A stretch of 64,000 nt of DNA, from contig CAMDCO010000003.1 of NCBI GenBank assembly GCA_945890495.1, positions 1 to 64,000 on the forward strand. The letters are read 5' to 3'. Below the pieces are notes generated by a model. That model was not told the origin of the DNA. It worked only from the letters and a program-made list of their open reading frames with translations, and made no database searches. This DNA comes from Bordetella parapertussis (GTDB lineage Bacteria; Pseudomonadota; Gammaproteobacteria; Burkholderiales; Thiobacillaceae). This document shows positions 56,130-64,000 of the stretch, one piece after another. The position numbers were made by a program, and so were the translations under genes. How positions within the stretch are numbered: the stretch's first letter is position 1; every line of letters begins with the position of its first letter.

Positions 56130-56224
56130 ATCATTGATTCCCGGGAATATTTGGAGCGGTGAAAGCCGCGCATTCTATCTGAAATGGGCTCATAAGCGAA
56201 TACCTGTCGCGTCGGTTTGTTGCG

Positions 56225-58489
56225 TCAGACGACTTCGAGCGCAGCGCGTTGGGCGATCTCCAGCTTTACTTTGCCCTCGGCGTCGATATCGATGGTGACT
56301 TCGCCGCCTGTCGCGAGGGCGCCAAACAGGAGTTCGTCGGCCAAGGCCTTGCGAATCGTGTCCTGGATGAGTCGCGTCATCGGCCGCGCGCCCATAGCCG
56401 GGTCGAAGCCGTGCTGGGCGAGGTGGGCGCGCAGGGCGTCGGTGAAATGCGCCTCGACCTTCTTGGCCTGGAGTTGGGCCTCAAGTTGCATGAGGAACTT
56501 GTCGACTACCTTGAGGATGGTCTCTGCATTGAGGGGGGCGAACGAACAGATGGCATCCAGCCGATTGCGAAACTCTGGCGTAAACACACGCCGGATCTCG
56601 ATCATTTCATCCCCCGGGGCCTTGTCGTGGGCAAATCCGATGCGGGTTTTCTGTAGTGATTCCGAGCCCGCATTGGTGGTCATGATGACGATGACATTGC
56701 GGAAATCGGCACGGCGTCCGTTATTGTCGGTCAGCGTGCCGTGATCCATCACCTGCAACAGGATGTTGAAGATGTCTGGGTGGGCTTTTTCGATCTCGTC
56801 GAGGAGTAGCACGGCGTAAGGGTGTTTGGTGACGGCCTCGGTGAGTAGGCCACCCTGTTCGAATCCGACATAGCCGGGAGGGGCGCCAATCAGGCGGGAG
56901 ACGGCATGGCGCTCCATGTATTCGCTCATGTCGAAACGGATGAGTTCGATGCCCATCGTGTAGGCCAGTTGCCGGGCGACCTCGGTCTTGCCGACCCCGG
57001 TGGGGCCTGAAAAGAGATAGGCGCCGATGGGTTTTTGCGGGTTTCCGAGACCTGAGCGGGCCATCTTGATGGCGCTGGTGAGGGTCTCGATGGCGCGATC
57101 CTGACCGAAGATGAGAGACTTGATGTCGCGATCCAGGGTGCGCAGGGCCGTGCGCTCGTCGCTGGCCACGGTCTTGGCCGGAATACGGGCGATGCGGGCG
57201 ATGATTTCTTCGATCTCTTTTGGGCTGATGACTTTTTTCTGTTTGGAGCGCGGCAGGATGCGCTGCGCCGCGCCGGCCTCGTCAATGACATCAATGGCCT
57301 TGTCCGGCAGATGGCGGTCGTTGATATGGCGGGCGGATAGCTCGGCGGCCGTAGTCAGGGCCGCTTGGGTGTAACGCACGCTGTGATGGGCCTCGAAACG
57401 GCTCTTAAGGCCGCGCAGGATGGCGATCGTCTCTTCTACGCTGGGTTCGGGCACATCGATCTTTTGAAAGCGGCGCGCGAGGGCGTGATCTTTTTCGAAT
57501 ACGCCGCGATATTCTTGATAGGTGGTGGCCCCGAGGCAGCGCAACTGGCCTGAGGCGAGCGCTGGCTTGAGCAGATTAGAGGCATCCAGCGTGGAGCCTG
57601 AGGCGCTGCCAGCCCCGATCAGGGTGTGGATCTCGTCGATAAACAGGATGGCGTGCGGGTCGGCTTGAAGCTCTCTCAGGACGGCCTTTAGGCGTTGTTC
57701 GAAGTCCCCACGATACTTGGTGCCGGCGAGCAGGGCACCGATGTCGAGTGCATAGACCGTGGCTTGGGCAAGGACTTCTGGAATCTCATGATCCATGATG
57801 CGGCGGGCGAGACCCTCGGCGATGGCGGTCTTCCCGACGCCGGCCTCACCGACCAGTAAAGGATTGTTCTTGCGCCGGCGACAGAGGGTCTGAATAACCC
57901 GTTCCAGTTCTAGGTCGCGGCCAATGAGCGGGTCGATGCGTCCGTTACGCGCGGCCTCGTTGAGGTTGCTGGTATAGGCCTGAAGGGCGGATTCCTTGGT
58001 GGTTTCTGCCTCGGGTGGGGTGGTCGTTTCGGACGGCTTGGCGGCCTCTTCTTGGGGGCGTTTGGCGATGCCGTGGGCGATGAAGTTGACAATATCGAGG
58101 CGGGAGCAGCCTTGCTGGCCGAGAAAATGCACCGCGTGGGCATCTTTTTCGCTGAAAAGGGCGGCTAGGACATTGGCGCCATTGACCTCGTTTCGGCCGG
58201 AAGACTGAGCATGCAGGATGGCACGCTGAATGACGCGCTGGAAGCCCAAGGTGGGCTGCGTGTCGAGCTCGCCCTCGCCCTCCAGGCTGGGCGTATGGGA
58301 CTGTACAAAGTCCTCCAGTTGCTTGCGCAGATCCTTCAGGTTGATGTTGCAGGCGCGTAATGCCTCCGCCGCCGATGGGTTATCCAGAAGCGCCAGCAGG
58401 AGGTGTTCCAAGGTTATGAATTCATGGCGTTTTTGACGCGCTTCCATAAAGGCAAGGTGCAGGCTAATTTCGAGTTCTTGTGCAATCAC
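56225..58489 (-). CDS. clpA: ATP-dependent Clp protease ATPase subunit ClpA
   Basis: The 754-residue AAA+ unfoldase partners with ClpP. The N-domain (1-140) binds ClpS; NBD1 has [17 protein letters not shown]2 has [15 protein letters not shown], and Walker B motifs are [12 protein letters not shown] and [13 protein letters not shown]. An IGF-type ClpP loop appears as RIGFAHD. It lies directly downstream of clpS. Confidence 0.97.
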   Translation of the reverse strand: MIAQELEISLHLAFMEARQKRHEFITLEHLLLALLDNPSAAEALRACNINLKDLRKQLEDFVQSHTPSLEGEGELDTQPTLGFQRVIQRAILHAQSSGRNEVNGANVLAALFSEKDAHAVHFLGQQGCSRLDIVNFIAHGIAKRPQEEAAKPSETTTPPEAETTKESALQAYTSNLNEAARNGRIDPLIGRDLELERVIQTLCRRRKNNPLLVGEAGVGKTAIAEGLARRIMDHEIPEVLAQATVYALDIGALLAGTKYRGDFEQRLKAVLRELQADPHAILFIDEIHTLIGAGSASGSTLDASNLLKPALASGQLRCLGATTYQEYRGVFEKDHALARRFQKIDVPEPSVEETIAILRGLKSRFEAHHSVRYTQAALTTAAELSARHINDRHLPDKAIDVIDEAGAAQRILPRSKQKKVISPKEIEEIIARIARIPAKTVASDERTALRTLDRDIKSLIFGQDRAIETLTSAIKMARSGLGNPQKPIGAYLFSGPTGVGKTEVARQLAYTMGIELIRFDMSEYMERHAVSRLIGAPPGYVGFEQGGLLTEAVTKHPYAVLLLDEIEKAHPDIFNILLQVMDHGTLTDNNGRRADFRNVIVIMTTNAGSESLQKTRIGFAHDKAPGDEMIEIRRVFTPEFRNRLDAICSFAPLNAETILKVVDKFLMQLEAQLQAKKVEAHFTDALRAHLAQHGFDPAMGARPMTRLIQDTIRKALADELLFGALATGGEVTIDIDAEGKVKLEIAQRAALEVV

Positions 58490-58513
58490 GGGGACTCCTT
58501 GGGCGGGTTTTAT

Positions 58514-58825
58514 CTAGCGGTCGATCTCGACGACGCACTGCAGCGGATGTTGGTGTGTTTGGGCATATTCTGCAACTTGGCGGGAACGGGTCTCTGCAAT
58601 GTCGCGCGGATAGACGCCGGCAATGGCGGAACCCTGGTGGTGAACCTCGAGCATAAGGCGGGTCGCCTTTTCACGATCCATTGCAAAAAACCGCTGTAAC
58701 ACGGCAATGACGAAATCCATGGGGGTGAAATCGTCGTTGATCAGCCTGACACGAAAAAGAGGCGGCGGTAATGCCTCGCGTTCTAGGGCCGTAGTGGTGG
58801 GGGAATCTTGATGTTGAATGCTCAT
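58514..58825 (-). CDS. clpS: ClpS adaptor
   Basis: The 103-residue N-end-rule adaptor delivers substrates to ClpA. Key motif [23 protein letters not shown] contains the hydrophobic-pocket NDDxTPM set; [19 protein letters not shown] follows. The stop is 25 bases before clpA. Divergent from the cold-shock gene. Confidence 0.96.
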   Translation of the reverse strand: MSIQHQDSPTTTALEREALPPPLFRVRLINDDFTPMDFVIAVLQRFFAMDREKATRLMLEVHHQGSAIAGVYPRDIAETRSRQVAEYAQTHQHPLQCVVEIDR

Positions 58826-59012
58826 TCACTTATTGTGGGGCGGTAATTTTTTTTTGCAAGACCGTTGACGAGTTTATTGGAGGGATGTAAAAAGCGACTG
58901 TTTGGTTTTGTTCGAGTCGCGTAGATCACCTGCGGCAGGTTCTTGGCCGCTATACGATGCGCTGTGTGGCTTGTCGTCCAAACTCTGTGTCTTTATTTTT
59001 GGAGTTTATTTC

Positions 59013-59216
59013 ATGGCTACTGGTATCGTTAAATGGTTCAATGACGCGAAAGGGTTTGGTTTTGTCACTCCCGATGGCGGTGGGGAAGACCTTTTTGCCC
59101 ATTTTTCCGCGATCAACTCAAAGGGCTTCAAGTCCCTGAAAGAAGGTCAGCGTGTGAGCTTTGATGTCGCTGAAGGTCCGAAAGGCCAGCAAGCGGCCAA
59201 TATCGTTCCGCTGTAA
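59013..59216 (+). CDS. Cold-shock protein (CspA family)
   Basis: The 67-residue single-domain RNA chaperone has RNP1 KGFGFVTPD and RNP2 [10 protein letters not shown] leader of more than 100 bases separates it from clpS, long enough for the temperature-responsive structures typical of csp mRNAs, but no specific structure was established. Confidence 0.95.
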   Translation: MATGIVKWFNDAKGFGFVTPDGGGEDLFAHFSAINSKGFKSLKEGQRVSFDVAEGPKGQQAANIVPL

Positions 59217-59234
59217 CTTCTACGGAACATCTTT

Positions 59235-59263
59235 ACGGCGGCCTCTTAGGGTCGCCGTTTTTT
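59235..59263 (+). terminator. Terminator after the cold-shock gene
   Basis: ACGGCGGCC-TCTTA-GGGTCGCCGT followed by T6. A second short GC stem (ACGGCCGCCGT, then T) follows directly. Confidence 0.85.
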
Positions 59264-59374
59264 ACGGCCGCCGTTTTTTCGCCCACAGGGCGTGCGGGTC
59301 ATCCCCGCAGCGCACTTTTTGCCCTCATGTGCTATAGACAGTAAAGGTTTTCATGGGTTCATGAGGAATGCGTT

Positions 59375-59614
59375 ATGGATGGCTGGATACTACCCAAATT
59401 GGGGGCCGCATCGAGGTCGGATGCGGATGGGTATGCCGGGACGGATGAGGTCTCGCGCTTGTGGGTCGGGCTGGAACATCAGCAAGAGGTGCTGGGTCCC
59501 ATTGCGGTTGAGTTGATGGCCCTGTTGTGTCCGGACACCGCGGGCATGAATTGTCCGGACGCCGCGGGCGTGAATTCGCCCGGGTCCGGAACGGATATCA
59601 CATCGCGCGGATGA
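59375..59614 (+). CDS. Doubtful small hypothetical protein
   Basis: A 79-codon frame overlapping the 3' end of icd on the opposite strand. It contains [20 protein letters not shown] and then a tandem eight-residue duplication ([16 protein letters not shown]) caused by a 24-bp repeat at 59527-59574. No family recognised; the ribosome site is weak. It may be a decayed fragment rather than a gene. Confidence 0.25.
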   Translation: MDGWILPKLGAASRSDADGYAGTDEVSRLWVGLEHQQEVLGPIAVELMALLCPDTAGMNCPDAAGVNSPGSGTDITSRG

Positions 59615-60833
59615 TCTCTGCGCCAAAGGCCGAGCACGACACCTGGGTCGCGCCGTCCATCAGGCGGGCGAAGTCGTAGGTGACCTGTTTAGCCTGAATG
59701 GCGCCTTCGGTACCCTTGATGATCAGGTCGGCGGCCTCGATCCAGCCCATGTGGCGCAGCATCATCTCGCCGGACAGGATGATCGAACCCGGGTTTACAT
59801 AGTCTTGGCCGGCGTATTTGGGTGCGGTGCCGTGCGTGGCCTCGAACATCGCGATGGTGTCGGACAAGTTGGCGCCGGGGGCGATGCCGATACCGCCCAC
59901 CTCGGCCGCCAGCGCGTCGGAGATGTAATCACCATTCAGGTTCAGCGTGGCGATGACATCGTATTCATCTGGCCGCAGCAGGATCTGTTGCAAGAAGGCG
60001 TCGGCGATCACATCTTTAATGACGATACCGTTCGGTAGTTCCATCCACGGGCCTTCGCCGATCAGTTTGGCGCCAAACTCACGCGCGGCCAGTTCATAGC
60101 CCCATTTCTTAAAACCGCCCTCGGTGAACTTCATGATGTTGCCCTTGTGCACCAAGGTCACCGAGCGGCGGTTGTTGTCGATGGCGTACTGGATGGCCTT
60201 GCGGATCAGGCGCTCGGAGCCCTCGATGGACACGGGCTTGATGCCGATGGCGGAGGTCTCCGGGAAGCGAATCTTGGTCACGCCCATCTCGGTTTGCAGG
60301 AAGGCGATCACCTTCTTCACGGCATCGGAATTGGCTTCCCACTCGACGCCGGCGTAGATGTCTTCGGTGTTCTCGCGGAAGATCACCATGTCCACCTTCT
60401 CGGGTGCCTTCACCGGTGAGGGCACGCCGGTGAAATAGCGCACCGGGCGCAGGCAGACATAGAGGTCGAGCATCTGGCGCAGCGCCACATTGAGCGAGCG
60501 AATGCCGCCCGAGGTGGGCGTGGTTAGCGGACCTTTGATGGAAATGACATAGTCCCGGGCGGCCTGCACGGTTTCGTCGGGCATCCAGGTGTCGTTGCCA
60601 TAGACCTTGACGGCCTTTTCGCCGGCAAAGATCTCCATCCATTCAAGCTGTCGCGCACCGCCGTAGGCACGGGCTACCGCCGCATCCAGCACACGGCGCA
60701 TCACCGGGGTGATATCGACGCCGGTGCCATCGCCCTCGATAAACGGAATAATCGGGCGAGCGGGGACATTGAGGCTGTTGTCTGCATTGACGGTAATCCG
60801 GCTGCCGCTGGCGGGAATCTGGAGATGGCTCAT
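59598..60833 (-). CDS. icd: Isocitrate dehydrogenase (NADP-type)
   Basis: Oxidative decarboxylation of isocitrate to 2-oxoglutarate. The 411-residue protein has the E. coli-like substrate loop [24 protein letters not shown] with the regulatory Ser position, plus [18 protein letters not shown] and [17 protein letters not shown] near the cofactor site. NADP preference is inferred from family resemblance. The 480 bases upstream (60834-61315) hold no gene and separate it from the divergent nasA. Confidence 0.95.
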   Translation of the reverse strand: MSHLQIPASGSRITVNADNSLNVPARPIIPFIEGDGTGVDITPVMRRVLDAAVARAYGGARQLEWMEIFAGEKAVKVYGNDTWMPDETVQAARDYVISIKGPLTTPTSGGIRSLNVALRQMLDLYVCLRPVRYFTGVPSPVKAPEKVDMVIFRENTEDIYAGVEWEANSDAVKKVIAFLQTEMGVTKIRFPETSAIGIKPVSIEGSERLIRKAIQYAIDNNRRSVTLVHKGNIMKFTEGGFKKWGYELAAREFGAKLIGEGPWMELPNGIVIKDVIADAFLQQILLRPDEYDVIATLNLNGDYISDALAAEVGGIGIAPGANLSDTIAMFEATHGTAPKYAGQDYVNPGSIILSGEMMLRHMGWIEAADLIIKGTEGAIQAKQVTYDFARLMDGATQVSCSAFGAEIIRAM

Positions 60834-61237
60834 GAGGGTTTCCTGGCTAAGTTTATATTTGAGCTTGCAAAATCGGTTCGAAGGTCTGTGTCGGTTGAAG
60901 CACGAATGGGCGCTATTTTACCCGAGCGGCCCTGTTTCAGGATGAATGTGCCCTTGTTAGGAATCAGCGACAAATCAGTAGGTTGACAGAGTCCGCTGGA
61001 TAAAGCCAAGCGATCGGGGTGCAAAAACCGTATAGGTTCGATACATCGACCGGCCGGGCGCATTCTGTGCATGGATCGTGCTGCGCGATACCCCGGCCAG
61101 AGCACATCGCTGCAACGACCCTCTTGAAAGCGGATCGCCGCTGTATGGTGCATCCATGCCCCAATGTTGTGCGCGTCACCGGGTGTTCTTGTCTTCCACC
61201 CCATTTGTGTGCACTACGGATCAAGGGTTTAACGACC

Positions 61238-61253
61238 TGGCACGCTTCATGCT
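61238..61253 (+). promoter_or_regulatory. Sigma-54 promoter of nasA
   Basis: TGGCACGCTTCATGCT matches TGGCACG-N4-TTGCW at all but one defined position, with the GG and GC dinucleotides at correct spacing. The start would fall near 61264, about 50 bases before ATG 61316. GGTGCA half-sites occur upstream (61018, 61148), but no complete NtrC palindrome is seen. Confidence 0.8.
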
Positions 61254-61315
61254 TATTCTTGGTCAGTGCAAATTGTTAAATCATCTGTCTCTTGATGGGG
61301 CATAGGGAGAAAATC

Positions 61316-62527
61316 ATGAACGCAGGGTTCTGGAAATCGGGCCACACGCCCACTTTGTTGTCCGCCTTTTTGTATTTCGATATCGCCTTCATGGTCTGGG
61401 TGATCCTGGGGCCGCTGGGCGTGCAGATTGCTGCCGACCTCGGCCTGACCCCCGTGCAAAAGGGGCTGATGGTCGCAACTCCGGTGCTGGCGGGCGGCAT
61501 CTTGCGTGTGGTGATGGGCGTGCTGGTGGATCATCTCAAACCCAAAAAAGCCGGAATAATCGGCCAGATCATCGTCATGGGCTCCATGTTGTGGGCCTGG
61601 CTTGCCGGTATTCATGATTTTCGTGAAGCCCTGATCCTGGGCGTGCTGCTAGGGTTTGCCGGTGCGGCTTTCGCCGTGGCCTTGCCGCTCGCTTCGCGCT
61701 GGTATCCACCCCAGCACCAAGGTACGGCACTGGGCATCGCCGGTGCCGGTAATTCGGGCACCGTGCTGGCCGCGCTGTTTGCGCCGGCGCTGGCTGTGGC
61801 CTATGGCTGGGGCAATGTCTTCGGTTGGGTGCTGATTCCGCTGGGCCTGGCTTTTATTGTTTATGTGTTGTTTGCCAAGGATGCACCAGACTGCCCGCCG
61901 CCCAAATCCTTGCACCAATATCTGCATGTGCTGAAGGATAAGGATGCTTGGTGGTTTATGTTCTTCTACTTCTGCACCTTTGGCGGCTTCGTGGGCCTGG
62001 CCTCCAGCCTGACCATCTACTTTAATGACCAGTACGGCATGACGCCGGTGCATGCGGGCTATTTCACCGCTGTCTGCGTGTTTGCGGGCTCTCTGGTACG
62101 CCCCCTCGGCGGCGCACTCGCAGACCGCATTGGTGGCATCCGCACCCTGTTGACTATGTATATGCTGGCCGGCCTCTTTATTATTCTGGTGAGCTTCGGT
62201 TCGGACTCTGCCTATGTTGCGCTGGCGCTGTTTATCCTTGCCATGGGTAGCCTAGGCGTGGGCAACGGCGCGGTATTTCAACTGGTGCCGCAGCGCTTTC
62301 GCAAGGAAATCGGCGTGATGACCGGCCTGGTCGGCATGGCAGGCGGCATCGGCGGCTTTTACCTGGCGGCCAGCCTAGGCTATATCAAAGGCGCAACCGG
62401 GAGTTACCAGCTCGGTTTGCTGATTTTTGCCGGTTTGTGCTTCGTCGCGCTGCTGGGCCTCTCTTTGGTAAAAAACCGCTGGCGCACCACTTGGGGCGCA
62501 GTGCACATTTCCGGCGCGAGGATCTAA
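61316..62527 (+). CDS. nasA: Nitrate/nitrite transporter, NasA/NarK-type MFS
   Basis: The 403-residue 12-helix MFS protein has nitrate signature segments AGAGNSGTVLAALFAPALA and GMAGGIGGFYLAASLGY; the start is FWKSGHTPTLLSAFLYFDIAFMVWV. Assimilatory rather than respiratory use is favoured by the sigma-54 promoter, the lack of an FNR box, and the downstream PP2C/kinase gene, as next to nasA in pseudomonads. No nitrate reductase gene is inside the window. Confidence 0.88.
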   Translation: MNAGFWKSGHTPTLLSAFLYFDIAFMVWVILGPLGVQIAADLGLTPVQKGLMVATPVLAGGILRVVMGVLVDHLKPKKAGIIGQIIVMGSMLWAWLAGIHDFREALILGVLLGFAGAAFAVALPLASRWYPPQHQGTALGIAGAGNSGTVLAALFAPALAVAYGWGNVFGWVLIPLGLAFIVYVLFAKDAPDCPPPKSLHQYLHVLKDKDAWWFMFFYFCTFGGFVGLASSLTIYFNDQYGMTPVHAGYFTAVCVFAGSLVRPLGGALADRIGGIRTLLTMYMLAGLFIILVSFGSDSAYVALALFILAMGSLGVGNGAVFQLVPQRFRKEIGVMTGLVGMAGGIGGFYLAASLGYIKGATGSYQLGLLIFAGLCFVALLGLSLVKNRWRTTWGAVHISGARI

Positions 62528-62651
62528 GCGATCGGGATCTTTCTTGAAGTTGCGCCGCGTTAACAGAGGAGGGCAGCGTCACTTCAGGGGCGTCACTTCA
62601 GAGGCGCCTATTTTTCACCCCGCACCCGCTTCATTCTGTGAGTAAATGATT

Positions 62652-62878
62652 GGCTCTTGGTGATTGGTAATGGATCTGGCCACATTACACATTTTGGCAA
62701 CCACGACGGCCATGGCCCATGTAGGGGCAGGCCCCCGTGCCTGCCCTAGCGGTGAAAGGGCAACCACAGGGGGTTGCCCCTACGAAAATAAGGCAAGCAC
62801 AGGGTTTTCCACCTCACTTCCGCAATTCATCCTCGCGGGTCCGTACGATGAATTGCACTACCCACTCGATTTCATATA
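62652..62878 (-). repeat. About 227-bp dispersed element, copy 2 (inverted relative to 5820-6041)
   Basis: The reverse complement matches copy 1 across its whole length with a few substitutions and small indels. It contains both hairpins (62721-62783). It separates nasA from the kinase gene. The remaining gap 62528-62651 has only a short direct repeat (GGCGTCACTTCAG twice). Confidence 0.9.
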
Positions 62879-62892
62879 GAGCTAAATAATTC

Positions 62893-64000
62893 ATGTCCAC
62901 CAACACCCTTGCATTAAGTATCGGTCAGTCAACAGCGCAGGGCGCTCGCGAGTTGAACGAAGACTTTTGCGCAGCGGCGTTTCCCGACGGCGAAATCGGT
63001 CAGCGCCACGGCGCGATTGCGGCGATGGCCGACGGTATTTCGGGTGGGCGCGGGCGCGAGGCGGCAGAGTCTTCCGTACGCGGCCTGCTGGCGGATTACT
63101 ACGCGGTGCCCGAAACTTGGGAAGTTGGTCGGGCGCTGAACAAACTGGTCATGGCCTTGAATCGCTGGATGCACGGGCAAAACCAGTCGCATCTGCATGG
63201 CGAATTGATGTGCGCGTTCTCGGCACTGGCCTTGCGCGGCAAGCGTTATACCGTGATTCACGCCGGTGACACGCGCGTGTATTTAATGCGCGGACAAGAA
63301 CTGGCGCTACTGACTCGTGATCATGTGTGGGACAAACCTGACATGCGTCATGTCCTCAAACGCGCGCTGGGGTTGGATGCGCAACTGCTGCCCGACATAC
63401 ACGAAGGCGATCTTCAGGCAGGCGACCGTTTTGTACTGGTCTGCGATGGCGTGTGGAATGCCCTTGCCCCCGTTTTGCTGCATAAAACAGTGGCGCTCTT
63501 TCACGACCCTAAGCGGGCCGCGCAAGCCCTGGTCGATGAGGCGCTCAAGGCGGGCAGTCAGGACAATGTCACCGCGCTGGTGCTGGATGTGGACAGCGTG
63601 CCGGAGAACAGCTTGCAAACCGCCTTGCAGGAGTTGACCGAGTTGCCGATTCCACAGACGCTGCAGGTGGGCTTTGATATCGATGGATTACACATTGAGG
63701 CGCAAATTCACGACAGTCGTGGCTCCCGACTTTATCGGGTACGCGATACGCAGACCGGTCAGTTATTTGCCTTAAAAACGCTGGCGCTGGCACTGGCGGA
63801 CGACGCTGATTTAAAACGCAAACTGGCCGAAGAGGAATGGCTGGCACGGCGTATCGCCTCGCATTATTTCCCTAGTTGCATTTGTGCGCGGGACAGAAAA
63901 CGAAACTACCTTTATCTGTTGTATAGCTGGCATGACGGAGCCAGCCTGATGCAACACCTGGAAACAGGCCGCCGATTTACCGCACCGGAAGTCGCGCAGA
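62893..64000 (+). CDS. Bifunctional PP2C phosphatase / Ser-Thr protein kinase (partial, runs off the window)
   Basis: The open frame from ATG 62893 has no stop before the window end (369 codons visible). Residues 1-235 are a PP2C domain: ELNEDF, AAMADGISGGRGREAAE, HAGDTRVYLMRG, LVCDGVWN and GSQDNVTALVLDV carry the metal-binding aspartates. A kinase domain starts near 270 (SRLYRVRDTQTGQLFALKTL), with the Lys in ALKTL and a Gly-poor nucleotide loop. This fusion is known beside nitrate-assimilation genes (nasA-nirB region) in pseudomonads. The target is unknown. Confidence 0.88.
   Translation, partial: MSTNTLALSIGQSTAQGARELNEDFCAAAFPDGEIGQRHGAIAAMADGISGGRGREAAESSVRGLLADYYAVPETWEVGRALNKLVMALNRWMHGQNQSHLHGELMCAFSALALRGKRYTVIHAGDTRVYLMRGQELALLTRDHVWDKPDMRHVLKRALGLDAQLLPDIHEGDLQAGDRFVLVCDGVWNALAPVLLHKTVALFHDPKRAAQALVDEALKAGSQDNVTALVLDVDSVPENSLQTALQELTELPIPQTLQVGFDIDGLHIEAQIHDSRGSRLYRVRDTQTGQLFALKTLALALADDADLKRKLAEEEWLARRIASHYFPSCICARDRKRNYLYLLYSWHDGASLMQHLETGRRFTAPEVAQ

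Overview
The window reads as the chromosome of a GC-rich denitrifying proteobacterium of the gamma or beta class. Evidence includes an EarP/Arg32-type EF-P pair, SdhE, an H-NS-family protein, ClpS/ClpA, a tripartite DctPQM transporter, a cd1-type nirS with heme d1 genes, cNor (norCB) and an FNR/Dnr-like promoter code. I cannot name the genus. There is one tRNA (Ser-GGA), no rRNA and no CRISPR array.

Layout. 0-6 kb: edge of an IS5-family element, htpX, a truncated uppS coupled to an rfaH-like gene, a wzz-like chain-length gene, a peroxiredoxin and a PhoH/PIN protein. 6-10 kb: dTDP-L-rhamnose operon rfbBACD. 10-19.6 kb (mostly minus strand): a low-complexity DUF302 protein, acnA, ppdK and a DctR/DctB two-component pair. 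19.8-31.7 kb (plus strand): dctPQM, a malic enzyme, sdhCDAB-sdhE, gltA and sucA. 31.7-34.1 kb: earP and a nitronate monooxygenase. 34.2-49.7 kb: denitrification island with an NnrS/haem-copper-like membrane protein, a radical SAM protein, DUF2249, nnrS, a DsrE-like protein, nirN-nirJ-nirH-nirG-nirDL-nirF-nirC-nirS (minus strand), and divergently a small unknown membrane protein with norC-norB. 49.8-54.5 kb: ArnC-like GT2, two GT39-like transferases and a TVP38 protein. 54.7-60.8 kb: tRNA-Ser, an H-NS-like protein, efp, clpA/clpS, a cold-shock protein and icd. 61.2-64 kb: sigma-54 promoter, nasA-like nitrate transporter and a PP2C/kinase fusion that runs off the end.

How the parts fit. DctPQM (probably controlled by DctB/DctR) imports C4-dicarboxylates. 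Malic enzyme and PPDK lead from malate to pyruvate and PEP, while SDH, citrate synthase, aconitase, ICD and SucA feed respiration. Electrons can go to nitrite via NirS and to NO via NorBC; four FNR/Dnr-type boxes mark this regulon. RfbBACD makes dTDP-rhamnose, both a surface-sugar donor and the donor EarP uses to modify EF-P Arg32; all of these parts are within this window.

The most unusual theme is repeat invasion. Palindromic repeats are inserted in frame in rfbC, at the 5' end of rfbD and probably in earP and sucA. Repeat or MITE edges carry the stop codons of wzz, nirJ and the DUF2249 gene and the start codon of nirH. A roughly 225 bp element occurs twice in inverted orientation 57 kb apart. 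The sdhD start is preceded by four tandem 14-nt units, each a complete SD-like/ATG mini-ORF overlapping the next. Other tandem repeats encode (QA)n in the wzz-like protein and VTP/VAP triplets in the DUF302 protein.
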